NCBI GenBank assembly: GCA_039024895.1
Contig: JBCCPJ010000003.1
Span: 62,001 to 126,000, forward strand
Direction of reading: 5' to 3'
Source of the DNA: JAJDOD01 sp039024895
Lineage (GTDB): Bacteria > Pseudomonadota > Alphaproteobacteria > Rhodobacterales > Rhodobacteraceae
DNA length: 64,000 bases
Position numbers and translations under genes: made by a program. Below are positions 16,716-24,577 of this stretch, one piece after another; the first letter of the stretch is position 1; each line of letters starts with the position of its first letter. The notes below the pieces were generated by a model, which saw only the letters and a list, made by a program, of their open reading frames with translations, made no database searches and was not told the origin of the DNA.

Positions 16716-17258
16716 ATGTCTGAACCCGCGCGCGATGCTGCGCCAGTCTTCGGGCGGCAAAAGGCTTTTGACGCGTCGTTTCTCATTTTGCTGGGGATCG
16801 CCCTTTGCGCGGCAACTGCTGTGGCATTTTTTAAGGGGCCGTGGCGTGTCGTTGAAATTGCCGCAAGCTACCTGGGGTTTTTGGTTGTCCTGACGCCAAA
16901 AATTCTGTGTGGCTTCCTGATCGCTGCAGCCCTGCCGATATTGGTCCCACGCGAAAAACTCCTTCATTGGGTCGGGCAAGAGAGTGGGGTCCGGGGCTAT
17001 GCGATTGCGACGCTCGCAGGCGCGTTGGTGCCGGGCGGTCCCATGATGATTTTTCCTCTTGCTGCAAGTCTGCTGGCCGCTGGCGCGCGCGTCGCGATTG
17101 TCGTGAGCTTCGTCACTGCTTGGAGCCTCTATGGCCTGAACCGTACGGTTATCTGGGAAATGTCATTTCTTCACATCGACTTCGTGCTGCTTCGGGTCGC
17201 GATCTGTTTGCCGTTCCCGTTCCTAGCCGGTTGGGTTGCGTCGAGGCTCTTTAGATGA
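16716..17258 (+). CDS. YraQ/DUF318-type permease, first half
   Basis: About 180 residues from the ATG at 16716 (AAGGA 11 bases upstream); the frame is open further up but without family sequence. Several membrane segments are evident, with LTPKILCGFLIAAALPILVP and ATLAGALVPGGPMMIFPLAASL. The glycine/proline-rich VPGGPMMIFP is the family's signature-like segment. The stop overlaps the ATG of a second membrane protein carrying the matching VVTPGGAFVSFAL. The two therefore look like the halves of a pseudo-dimeric permease. Substrate unknown; related proteins move organoarsenicals or are uncharacterised. Confidence 0.75.
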   Translation: MSEPARDAAPVFGRQKAFDASFLILLGIALCAATAVAFFKGPWRVVEIAASYLGFLVVLTPKILCGFLIAAALPILVPREKLLHWVGQESGVRGYAIATLAGALVPGGPMMIFPLAASLLAAGARVAIVVSFVTAWSLYGLNRTVIWEMSFLHIDFVLLRVAICLPFPFLAGWVASRLFR

Positions 17259-17737
17259 ATATTCTACTCGGCACTCTCGTCTTGATGGCGCTTGCGGGCT
17301 GGGTCTGGCAGCGATTGGAGACGCCACCGCAACGCCACGCCGCCTTGGTTGGCGTCCAACACATGGTGTTGATGAACGCGCCACGGCTCGTCATCGCATT
17401 GATCAGTGCGGGCCTGTTCGCGGAACTCTTGCCGGAGGAAACGGTACGCGCTTATCTGGGGGACACGTCGGGCTTTCAAGGGGTCCTGCTCGGTGCTGCT
17501 TTGGGCGTTGTGACGCCGGGCGGCGCGTTCGTGAGCTTTGCATTGGCGGCGGGCGCGATGCAGTCTGGCGCCACAACACCCGCAATGGTCGCCTATCTCA
17601 CCTCTTGGGCGCTTTTTGCACTGACGAAGGTCATCGCCGAAGAACTGGCATTTCTCGGCCGCGCATTTCTATTGCGCCGGGTCGCCGTGACACTCCCAAT
17701 TCCGGTGATGGCGGGCAGTCTTGCTTTGCTGATCTGA
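17255..17737 (+). CDS. YraQ/DUF318-type permease, second half
   Basis: 160 residues, almost all membrane-spanning, starting at an ATG that overlaps the previous stop (ATGA). It mirrors its neighbour: ARLVIALISAGLFAELLP, then GAALGVVTPGGAFVSFALAAGAM at the position of the partner's VPGGPMMIFP. Single-chain YraQ proteins contain both halves, so here two separate chains likely assemble into one permease. No extracytoplasmic partner or regulator is visible nearby. Confidence 0.72.
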   Translation: MNILLGTLVLMALAGWVWQRLETPPQRHAALVGVQHMVLMNAPRLVIALISAGLFAELLPEETVRAYLGDTSGFQGVLLGAALGVVTPGGAFVSFALAAGAMQSGATTPAMVAYLTSWALFALTKVIAEELAFLGRAFLLRRVAVTLPIPVMAGSLALLI

Positions 17738-17868
17738 ACGCATTGAGGGAGGCGGCCCGTAACCTTCGAAATCAGCAATCCCGGCCCGGTCAACTCAGTT
17801 CGAACTTGCTTTCGGGACGCAACCCGCAAACTCTGAGGTCACCCGAAGACAAGCGAGAGGTCGTAACC

Positions 17869-19266
17869 GTGGCCGAATTCACCACAGCTACCGATATCGC
17901 CAAGGCCGTGCGATCAAAGCATTGCTCCGCCACAGAAGTTACGCGGGACACCCTGGCCAGACAAGACGAGGTCAATCCCAGCATTAATGCAATCGTCCAA
18001 CCTATGCACGACGCGGCGTTGGCCCGCGCTCGCGAGATTGATGAAATGATTGCCCAAGGCGATGATCCGGGGCCACTTGCGGGTGTGCCGGTTACGATCA
18101 AGGTCAATGTTGACCAAGCGGGCTATGCCACAACAAACGGGCTCTCTCTCCAACAAGACGCAATCGCACAGTTCGACAGCCCCTTTGTCAAAAACCTTGA
18201 AAACGCCGGTTGCGTTTTTGTTGGTCGCACCAATACTCCTTCGTTCTCCCTTCGCTGGTTCACCAAAAACAAGTTGCATGGCCAGACGCTTAACCCGCGA
18301 AATGCGGCCCTTACGCCGGGTGGATCGTCAGGCGGCGCGGCCGCCGCCGTCGCCGCCGGTCTTTGCGCAATTGGCCATGGCACCGATATTGCCGGATCAA
18401 TCCGCTATCCGGCCTATGCCTGTGGCATCCACGGCTTGCGCCCCAGCTTCGGGCGCGTGCCCACCTTCAATGCGACCAGTGGTGACCGCTATATCGGCGC
18501 GCAGCTAATGGCTGTTTCCGGACCTCTCGCGCGCCGGATCGAGGATTTGCGTCTCGCGCTTATTGGGATGTCGGGCATCGACGCCAATGATCCTTGGAGC
18601 ATTCCCGATATTGCAGAGTTGCCCAATACAGCCCCAAAGCGTGTCGGCCTCTGCGTTTCGCCGGATGGGCTTGTCGTTTCGCCAGACATCAAAGCAACGC
18701 TCGTGCGCGCGGCCCGAAGCCTTGAAACCGTTGGATGGCGGGTGGAGGAAGTGCCTTGCCCCCCGATGCGCGAGGCAGCAGAGATCAACACGGTATTGTG
18801 GATGGCGGAAACGCAGTTTGCACAAAGCGCTGCCATAGAAGCTGAAGCCGACCCCGAGGCGGCCTTTGTGTTTGAGCAAATGAAGGGATTTGCAGGTTCC
18901 GTGGGCCTTGAAGAGGTCATGGAAGCACTCCGGCGGCGCGGCGCGATCATCCGTGAATGGGAGGCATTTTTCACCTCTTATCAGATGCTTATATTGCCTT
19001 CATCGGGGCAACTCCCCTTCGAGCAACAGCTGGACGTAAGGTCCGCCGCCGATTTCGCCGATGTCTTTGAAGCGCAAATGACCCAGCGAGGGTTGCCGGT
19101 CACGGGGTTGCCAGCGCTCGCCGTGGCAGCGGGCAACATTTGTAAAGGCCCAATGGGGGTCCAGTTGGTATCGGGCCGTTTTCGCGAAAGCACGCTGCTC
19201 GACGCCGGCGCTATCATTGAAGCGGAATTCGGCGCACCAGACATCGCCACACCGCTTGTTCTGTAA
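17869..19266 (+). CDS. Amidase-signature family amidohydrolase
   Basis: 465 residues from a GTG at 17869, with GAGAGG eight bases upstream. The longer open frame to 17236 lies over the permease genes and has no family sequence. The amidase Ser-cisSer-Lys triad is visible: Lys in GVPVTIKVNVDQAG, and the Ser pair in TPGGSSGGAAAAVAAG and GTDIAGSIRYPA. This is normal length for bacterial amidases that release ammonia from amides. It resembles those annotated as indoleacetamide hydrolase or Glu-tRNA amidotransferase A-like, but no gatB/gatC lies nearby, so it is a stand-alone enzyme of unknown substrate. Confidence 0.9.
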   Translation: MAEFTTATDIAKAVRSKHCSATEVTRDTLARQDEVNPSINAIVQPMHDAALARAREIDEMIAQGDDPGPLAGVPVTIKVNVDQAGYATTNGLSLQQDAIAQFDSPFVKNLENAGCVFVGRTNTPSFSLRWFTKNKLHGQTLNPRNAALTPGGSSGGAAAAVAAGLCAIGHGTDIAGSIRYPAYACGIHGLRPSFGRVPTFNATSGDRYIGAQLMAVSGPLARRIEDLRLALIGMSGIDANDPWSIPDIAELPNTAPKRVGLCVSPDGLVVSPDIKATLVRAARSLETVGWRVEEVPCPPMREAAEINTVLWMAETQFAQSAAIEAEADPEAAFVFEQMKGFAGSVGLEEVMEALRRRGAIIREWEAFFTSYQMLILPSSGQLPFEQQLDVRSAADFADVFEAQMTQRGLPVTGLPALAVAAGNICKGPMGVQLVSGRFRESTLLDAGAIIEAEFGAPDIATPLVL

Positions 19267-19368
19267 AAAGAACGTCGACGACTTTCTCCCTGCCGAGGTA
19301 AGCCTCGCCTCTACATTTGTGCTCGTTTGACGGATCGAGCACCATAATTCAGGGCGACGACGCAGTTG

Positions 19369-19440
19369 CATAACGCTTGAATACCTGCTTCGCTACCAAA
19401 GTCAGGCTTTGCCCGGTAGGCTCCAACGTAGAAAGGCCAT
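19369..19440. repeat. Possible diverged copy of the ~100-bp intergenic repeat
   Basis: In the leader of the next gene the sequence shares ATAC-x-TGCTTCGC, GGCTT-x-GCC and CTCCAACG with repeat copy 1, in the same order. A small insertion and many substitutions separate the two. Similarity is too weak to be certain. Confidence 0.3.
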
Positions 19441-19445
19441 GCACT

Positions 19446-21098
19446 ATGTCCGCAGAACCCATCTTGGAAATCAAGAACCTGACCATTGACTTACCGCGTG
19501 CCGCTGACCGAAAACATGCCGTTGAAGACGTTTCCCTGAAGCTGCACCGGGGCGAAATCCTGTGCATTGTCGGCGAAAGTGGCTCGGGCAAATCTGTTAT
19601 GACCAGTGCGATCATGAATGATGTTCCGGGACTATTGAAGGTCTCTTCCGGCGAGGTTCTTTTTGATGGCATGGACATGTTGCGCCTGCCGCAGGCCAAA
19701 CTGAATGAAATTCGCGGCGCTCGCATCTCGATGATCTACCAGGAGCCGATGGCCGCCCTGAACCCTGCCGTTAAGATTGGCAAGCAAGTTGATGAGGTAT
19801 TCGCCCTTCACCGGCCCGAGATATCACCCGCAAACCGGCGTGAGGAAACGCTGGCGCTTTTGGAGCAGATGAAACTCCCGACGCCGCCGCGCATCTATGA
19901 CAGCTATCCCCATCAGGTATCGGGGGGGCAGTGCCAACGGATCGTTATTGCCATGGCGCTCGCCTGCAAGCCAGATGTCCTGATTGCAGATGAGCCGACA
20001 ACTGCCCTCGACGTGACCACTCAGGCCGAGATTCTGCGTCTGATCAATGACCTAAAAGAGGTCTACGATAACGCGACGATCTTTATCACCCATGATTTCG
20101 GCGTTGTTGCTGACGTGGCTGACCGGGTTGCGGTCATGTGTTGGGGCAAACTCATCGAAGAGGGCCCCAAAGAGCAAATCCTCATGCATCCCAAAGAGCC
20201 GTACACACAGCTTTTGGTGGATGCTATGCCGCTTTTGGAGACAACCCGCAACCCGGATGTAACCCGGAACGATCCCCCGGTGGTGGAGGTCAAAGGGCTC
20301 CACAAGATATATTCGTCCGGTCAAAAGCAGGTCCATGCGCTCAAGGACGCGCAATTTGTCTTGCGATCCGGCGAAACGTTGGGCGTCGTGGGCGAAAGCG
20401 GGTCTGGCAAGTCAACGCTGGCAAAAACGTTGATCCGGCTCGAAGAGCCAAGCGAAGGCGCCGTGATCATCGATGAAAAGGACTTTCTCGGCCTGACGGG
20501 CGAGGACCTTGTTCACGCGCGCAAGAATATCCAGATGATCTTTCAGGACCCATTTGGGTCTCTCAACCCGTCGCAATCTGTCGGCTTCATGATTACCCGG
20601 GGCTTGCACCTTCAGGGGCTGAGCCACGAGGAGGCAAAAGTACGCGCTGTCGAGCTGCTCGACCAGGTTGGTTTGTCTGAAGCGGCCTACGCCCGCAAAC
20701 CCCGGAACTTCTCCGGTGGTCAGCGTCAGCGGATAGGTATCGCTCGTGCCCTAGCCATGGAGCCGGACGTCGTTATCGCTGACGAAAGCGTCTCGGCCCT
20801 CGATCTTTCGGTGCAAAAGCAAGTACTGCGCCTCATGAACGATCTGCAGGCCAAGTATAAGATGGCCATTATCTTCATCACCCATGATTTGCGCGTTGCC
20901 GCGCAAATCTCTGACTACATTACGGTGATGGAGAAGGGGGTGATGGTGGAGTTTGGCCCCGCCGAGCAAGTCTTCAATGCGCCGAAACACGACTACACGA
21001 AGCGATTGCTAGACGCGGCCCCAGGGCGCGATTGGCACCCGCCGCGCCTAGACCCGGAAGAGGCCCGCGCGATCGCCGCGTCCATCGAACGCGCTTGA
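19446..21098 (+). CDS. Fused dipeptide/oligopeptide-type ABC transporter ATPase (two ATPase domains)
   Basis: 550 residues from the ATG at 19446, behind GAAAGG. There are two complete ATPase domains in tandem. The first has GESGSGKSVM, HQVSGGQCQRIVIAMAL and VLIADEPTTALDVT. The second has GESGSGKSTLAK, RNFSGGQRQRIGIARAL and VVIADESVSALDLS. Each is followed by the oligopeptide-family tail (PYTQLLVDA, DYTKRLLDAAPG). This is a DppD-DppF fusion like GsiA/YejF. No binding protein or permease gene is adjacent, so its partners are elsewhere. The amidase upstream could use an imported amide, but spacing of 180 bases suggests separate transcription. Its 3' end overlaps pufX tail-to-tail by about 50 bases. 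Confidence 0.9.
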   Translation: MSAEPILEIKNLTIDLPRAADRKHAVEDVSLKLHRGEILCIVGESGSGKSVMTSAIMNDVPGLLKVSSGEVLFDGMDMLRLPQAKLNEIRGARISMIYQEPMAALNPAVKIGKQVDEVFALHRPEISPANRREETLALLEQMKLPTPPRIYDSYPHQVSGGQCQRIVIAMALACKPDVLIADEPTTALDVTTQAEILRLINDLKEVYDNATIFITHDFGVVADVADRVAVMCWGKLIEEGPKEQILMHPKEPYTQLLVDAMPLLETTRNPDVTRNDPPVVEVKGLHKIYSSGQKQVHALKDAQFVLRSGETLGVVGESGSGKSTLAKTLIRLEEPSEGAVIIDEKDFLGLTGEDLVHARKNIQMIFQDPFGSLNPSQSVGFMITRGLHLQGLSHEEAKVRAVELLDQVGLSEAAYARKPRNFSGGQRQRIGIARALAMEPDVVIADESVSALDLSVQKQVLRLMNDLQAKYKMAIIFITHDLRVAAQISDYITVMEKGVMVEFGPAEQVFNAPKHDYTKRLLDAAPGRDWHPPRLDPEEARAIAASIERA

Positions 21099-21341
21099 TG
21101 CTGCCATCTCTACGGCTGGTTCTATGACCACCTGAGAGAAGGAATCGGGCGTTGGATCGTCCGCCTCCTTCGACTCGGGCGGCAAGAGCAAGCCGATCAG
21201 ATAGATCGCATAGATGAATAGGATCGGACCGAAGACGACGGCCGCGGCGACTGCGGCGCCGCGTACCATTTGTTGTCCAATCTCTTTGCGATACGCATCG
21301 CGCGACCCTGATTCAAAGACGGTTTCAGTTTCGTTTTCCAT
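21048..21341 (-). CDS. pufX: PufX-like protein of the photosynthetic core complex
   Basis: 97 residues with one central membrane segment. The stretch IGQQMVRGAAVAAAVVFG, followed by LLLPPESKEADDP, lines up with the Rhodobacter PufX pattern (FQMMKGA...FFG...LP). It has the position, size and topology of PufX, directly after pufM, with AGGAG before the ATG. PufX keeps the LH1 ring open for quinone exchange and occurs only in a subset of Rhodobacterales. The C-terminal tail overlaps the convergent ABC ATPase gene. Primary sequence similarity in this family is low, so the assignment rests on context plus the core motif. Confidence 0.8.
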   Translation of the reverse strand: MENETETVFESGSRDAYRKEIGQQMVRGAAVAAAVVFGPILFIYAIYLIGLLLPPESKEADDPTPDSFSQVVIEPAVEMAASSAFDGRGDRAGLFRV

Positions 21342-21355
21342 TATATCCGCTCCTA

Positions 21356-22276
21356 TTACTTAGGCGCATAGCCGTGGATTTGCGCCCAAGCGAACCAGTC
21401 ATCGACGACCGTGCCCGTGAGTAGAATGCCGATCCCACCGGTGATTGGGGTCAGCACTGCGAACCACCAGGCCCAGCGGTGAATACCCTCCATGGTCGCG
21501 TTGAAGCCCATGGTCCAGCGCCAGAAGAGTGCTGCGCGTTCAGTGGCCGTGCCTCGATCGGCAATCTGTTCCAACTCCCGGTCGCCGCCATAGCGACTCA
21601 CGGCGAGAATGGTCGCGCCATGCATCGCGAAGAGGAGAGCCGATCCGTAGAGGAACACAATCGAGAGTGCATGGAACGGGTTGTAGAAGAGGTTGCCGTG
21701 CTGGATAGAGAATGTCGCCGTCCAATCGAGATGGGTGAAGATGCCGTAGGGGACCGCTTCGGACCAGCTGCCCAAAAGGACAGGGCGGAAAAGGCCGAGC
21801 ACAAGGAACAGCCAGATGGCGGCACCAAAGGCCCAGAACACGTGCTTGCCCATTTTCAGGTTTGCAGCCAGTTCCCAGGCCCGTGCCCACCAACTCATGA
21901 CGGAGACGAGCAAGAAAAAACTTGCCACAAGCCACAGACCGCCTTCGCCCATTGGCGGAATGCTAAGCCCATAGTCGGCCGAAGGCGGCTCAAGCGAAAA
22001 GTAGAACAGGTCGCGCATGAAGACGCCGGGATTGTATCCGGCCTGGTCCCAATAGCTGAAGCCGACCAACAAGAACCAAATCGCGCCCGTCGCCAGCCCC
22101 ACGAGGCCGAATGGCCCGAGGTAAAAGGGGCCAAGTTGCGCGTTGCCGAACCAACCGACGAGGTCGGAAAACCCGGTGCCTTTGCCGCGTTCGCCAAGAT
22201 CGACGTCCTCGACGACACCCATTTCCGCCGGGCCGCGTACCTGTAGTTGGTTGAAGATATTTTGATACTCAGCCAT
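21356..22276 (-). CDS. pufM: Photosynthetic reaction centre M subunit
   Basis: 306 residues, full length, with five membrane helices. Conserved features include LGPFYLGPFG near the N-terminus, GIFTHLDWTATFSIQHGNLFYNPFHALSIVFLYGSALLFAMHGATILA with His ligands for bacteriochlorophyll and iron, and ALFWRWTMGFNATMEGIHRWAWWFAVL towards the quinone site. It ends DWFAWAQIHGYAPK. It overlaps pufL by eight bases. Together with L and H it forms the type II reaction centre. Confidence 0.98.
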   Translation of the reverse strand: MAEYQNIFNQLQVRGPAEMGVVEDVDLGERGKGTGFSDLVGWFGNAQLGPFYLGPFGLVGLATGAIWFLLVGFSYWDQAGYNPGVFMRDLFYFSLEPPSADYGLSIPPMGEGGLWLVASFFLLVSVMSWWARAWELAANLKMGKHVFWAFGAAIWLFLVLGLFRPVLLGSWSEAVPYGIFTHLDWTATFSIQHGNLFYNPFHALSIVFLYGSALLFAMHGATILAVSRYGGDRELEQIADRGTATERAALFWRWTMGFNATMEGIHRWAWWFAVLTPITGGIGILLTGTVVDDWFAWAQIHGYAPK

Positions 22277-23117
22277 TTACGCCTCCCTCAAGGCCAACCC
22301 AGAACGGCAGGTCGACATACCAGTACCACCAGTTTGCCCAGGCATCGAAATACACGGTGCCTGAAATGAGAATGCAAATTGCGGACCAGAAACCCGCGTT
22401 CAGCGCCAACAAAAGTCCCAAACGATGGATGCCCAAAGGTCCAACGGAGTAGCCGATGAAGTCCCGGAAGAAGGTGTCTTCATGGTCGGGGGACCGCATT
22501 TCCTCGCCTTTGTGGGGATTGGCAGCCGACAGGATCAGCGAGCCGTGCAGCGAAAGCGCGAGGCAGGTTGTAAAAAAGAAGGTCACCGCCAGCATGTGTG
22601 CCGGGTTGTAGTGGAAGTTTCCATAGGCCCAACCAACGTTGTTCACCCAGTCGAGATGGCTCCAGATACCGTAAGGGAACCCGTGCGCCCATGCGCCCAT
22701 CAGGACCGGGCGGATGACCACAAGGCTCGTATAGGCGAAAATGGCGACGCCAAAAGCGATTGGTACGTGAAGGCCGATCCCTAATTTTCGCGAGATTTCC
22801 ACTTCACGCAGCGCCCAACTGATGAACGCTCCGTGGGCGCAGATGGTGATGACCTGCCAGAGCCCGCCTTCCAACAACGGCGCTACGCCAAGCCCCACTT
22901 CAATCTCCGGTGGCTCGATGGAGATGAGCCAGGGGTTCCAAGTATCGCCCATTGCGGCCCCGTAGAAGATCATGATGGTGCCCATTGCGGCGAAGAAGAT
23001 CGTCGTGACCCCGAAAAAACCCACGTAGAATGGGCCAATCCAGAAGTCGAAAAGATCGCCTCCAATCAGCGTGCCGCCTCGGATGCGGTACTTTCTCTCA
23101 AAAGATAACAGAGCCAT
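22269..23117 (-). CDS. pufL: Photosynthetic reaction centre L subunit
   Basis: 282 residues, full length, starting MALLSFERKYRIRGGT as in Rhodobacterales PufL. The blocks WSHLDWVNNVGWAYGNFHYNP and HGSLILSAANP carry the bacteriochlorophyll and iron-binding His residues. IGYSVGPLGIHRLGLLLALN lies near the QB pocket. It starts 30 bases after the puhC-like stop and overlaps pufM. In known puf operons the LH1 genes pufB and pufA lie immediately upstream; here that place is taken by the puhC-like gene. Confidence 0.98.
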   Translation of the reverse strand: MALLSFERKYRIRGGTLIGGDLFDFWIGPFYVGFFGVTTIFFAAMGTIMIFYGAAMGDTWNPWLISIEPPEIEVGLGVAPLLEGGLWQVITICAHGAFISWALREVEISRKLGIGLHVPIAFGVAIFAYTSLVVIRPVLMGAWAHGFPYGIWSHLDWVNNVGWAYGNFHYNPAHMLAVTFFFTTCLALSLHGSLILSAANPHKGEEMRSPDHEDTFFRDFIGYSVGPLGIHRLGLLLALNAGFWSAICILISGTVYFDAWANWWYWYVDLPFWVGLEGGVNG

Positions 23118-23147
23118 TGCTGCTTCCCTTCGGTCTTTTGTCTCGTC

Positions 23148-23606
23148 TCACTTGTCCTCGATCATGAACTCGATGATCTGAGCGACGTTGTTATTGCCGT
23201 AACTTGTCATGTTGTAAGAATGACGTGTTGTCGGATCGAAAAGCGAAAGCTGGTTGCCTTCGTGAAGTCTGGCCATGACAGGCGTGTCTGCGGGGGCGTC
23301 GTGACGAAGCCGCTGCCGTCTTAGTACGGTTCCCAAGGTCTCCAACAGGCCGCCGTCGCCGGGCGCAAACTCTGCAATCAACTCGCGGTCCGCGTTCAGC
23401 AGCACAGTGCCCTGCCTTGGATGTGCGTCAAGGAAGACTGCTTTCTCCTGAAGAATTTCGCCGTACTGCGTCTCTGCCCGCGGGGACCCGCTATAGGTGT
23501 GGAATGCAACAAGCACGAGAAGCGTTGCGAGACCGAAAAAGATCACCCGCATAAGCCGCTGATCCAGAAGTTCTTTCCGGGAGGGTTCCGTTGCGTGCAT
23601 GGTCAT
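23148..23606 (-). CDS. puhC: PuhC-like photosynthetic complex assembly protein
   Basis: 152 residues: a short cytoplasmic N-terminus, one membrane anchor (VIFFGLATLLVLVAFHTY) and a periplasmic domain. The pattern GTVLLNADRELIAEFAPGDGG, then LRRQRLRH, then LFDPTTRHSYNMTSYGNNN, fits PuhC, which helps assemble the reaction centre-LH1 core. PuhC normally sits in a puhABC cluster near puhA, not in front of pufL, so the placement is unusual. The ATG overlaps the stop of a 45-codon ORF (ATGA). Confidence 0.82.
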   Translation of the reverse strand: MTMHATEPSRKELLDQRLMRVIFFGLATLLVLVAFHTYSGSPRAETQYGEILQEKAVFLDAHPRQGTVLLNADRELIAEFAPGDGGLLETLGTVLRRQRLRHDAPADTPVMARLHEGNQLSLFDPTTRHSYNMTSYGNNNVAQIIEFMIEDK

Positions 23607-23740
23607 AGCCTTTCTGCCGCGGGCGAGGTGCCGTCGCTGAAAACGGCCACATCGTCGCCGGCACCAAACTTCGTCTCCGCCAGAAAACGGCCCGCTTTGG
23701 GCGGGGCGTTTCCAAACCGTGCGAAGGCGAAAAGGTGCAT
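23603..23740 (-). CDS. 45-residue ORF heading the puhC-pufLMX unit
   Basis: ATG at 23740 opens a 45-codon frame beginning MHLFAFARFGNAPPKAGRF. It ends in TGA overlapping the puhC-like ATG. It resembles neither LH1 alpha nor LH1 beta: there is no membrane segment and no conserved His-Leu antenna motif. It lies directly downstream of the PpsR-like boxes, so it is the first possible translated product of the operon. Coding status is supported mainly by the ATGA overlap; its upstream GAG is a weak ribosome site. Confidence 0.45.
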   Translation of the reverse strand: MHLFAFARFGNAPPKAGRFLAETKFGAGDDVAVFSDGTSPAAERL

Positions 23741-23831
23741 CTCGATTACGTTACTCGTCGCAAGGTGCTGCGATTAAAGGCATGGCTAGGTGAATCTAGC
23801 TGTCGCCAAGCTATCACCCCTGCTTGAGATG

Positions 23832-23849
23832 TGTCAATTATATCTGACA
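23832..23849. promoter_or_regulatory. PpsR/CrtJ operator (TGT-N12-ACA)
   Basis: TGTCAATTATATCTGACA is an exact TGT-N12-ACA palindrome in the TGTC/GACA form typical of PpsR/CrtJ sites. It lies about 90 bases upstream of the first ORF of the puf unit. PpsR represses photosynthesis genes under high oxygen or light. Confidence 0.75.
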
Positions 23850-23854
23850 GTGTG

Positions 23855-23872
23855 CGTAAACTATAATTGACG
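23855..23872. promoter_or_regulatory. Second, degenerate PpsR-like half-site
   Basis: On the minus strand, CGTCAATTATAGTTTACG shares GTCAATTATA and the trailing AC with the upstream palindrome. Its outer bases deviate from TGT/ACA. PpsR commonly binds two neighbouring sites cooperatively, so this could be the weaker partner, six bases from the first. Confidence 0.5.
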
Positions 23873-23873
23873 G

Positions 23874-24359
23874 TTAGTGGAGCGTGCCGCCAACCCGGCC
23901 GATCGCGCCCGCAAGTATTTGTAAGCAGTTCAAGAAATGAGATGTATCCTGTCCCTGACACAGCTGAAATGCCTCTGATTGAGGTGCGCGGCCACCCCGG
24001 CGCGCGTGGTGGAGAGCCGAGATAAAACAGCTCTCGTCAGGCGTTATGAATACCTTGCATTCAGCGCTCGAAGGTTCGCAATAGTTGAACCCCGCCCGCC
24101 GGACACGGCGCATGGCGTTAACGGCATCCAAAGCCGATTTGGCAATCAAGGCGCCTTCCACTTTCCCGAACGTAACTTCGCTGCGCTGAAACGCAGACAT
24201 CCACGCACAGCGCTCCGGCACGTGGAACGCCAAAATAAACCACCGCACAATTTCGAGCACCACAATTTCTGTTTGATCGAAGGGGAGATTTTCGATCCGC
24301 TCGCACTTTATCGCGGCCGAATTCGCGTTCGGACTTCTGCGTTCATAAGTCTGGCCCAT
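23874..24359 (-). CDS. Hypothetical protein upstream of the puf unit
   Basis: 161 residues from the ATG at 24359, which has GGGAAG seven bases upstream; the frame stays open to a TTG at 24410. I do not recognise a family. The C-terminal part, FITPDESCFISALHHARRGG followed by AFQLCQGQDTSHFLNCLQIL, looks like a compact helical domain, and the composition is protein-like. It stops two bases before the PpsR-like sites and lies on the same strand as puf. The opposite-strand frame over it is Arg/His-rich and looks like a shadow. Confidence 0.55.
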   Translation of the reverse strand: MGQTYERRSPNANSAAIKCERIENLPFDQTEIVVLEIVRWFILAFHVPERCAWMSAFQRSEVTFGKVEGALIAKSALDAVNAMRRVRRAGFNYCEPSSAECKVFITPDESCFISALHHARRGGRAPQSEAFQLCQGQDTSHFLNCLQILAGAIGRVGGTLH

Positions 24360-24577
24360 GGTTCTTCCCAACTGACAAAGGGTGGGTATGAGACGGTAAC
24401 CGTCGTGCAACCTGGCGTCCCCGATGGCCGATGCTGGGCAGGGTCAGAAAAAAGGTTTCACCGAGAGAGTCAATTCCTGCCATGCTCTCCCTTGCGGAAA
24501 ACAGAGTTTCAGGCGACTAAGGGCGCGCGAGCAATGCTCAGCCAGCGTGATATTCCGCCATAGACAGGTTGTCTCCT

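Noticed and set aside
16530..16979. 149-residue minus-strand frame upstream of the AAA+ gene
   Set aside because: It overlaps the permease and AAA+ coding regions, has no domain or ribosome site, and is not supported.
17236..17868. N-terminal 211 residues of the long open frame in front of the amidase
   Set aside because: They lie over the permease genes in another frame, are Arg/Gly-rich and show no amidase sequence; a GTG with a good ribosome site at 17869 gives the normal length.
23741..23873. Search for pufB/pufA upstream of the puhC-like gene
   Set aside because: The gap is too short for both and has no frame with an antenna-type membrane segment; it holds the operator sites instead.
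23979..24563. 194-residue plus-strand frame opposite the hypothetical gene near puf
   Set aside because: Composition is Arg/His/Pro-rich with no domain, as expected of an antisense shadow; the minus-strand frame has a ribosome site and normal composition.
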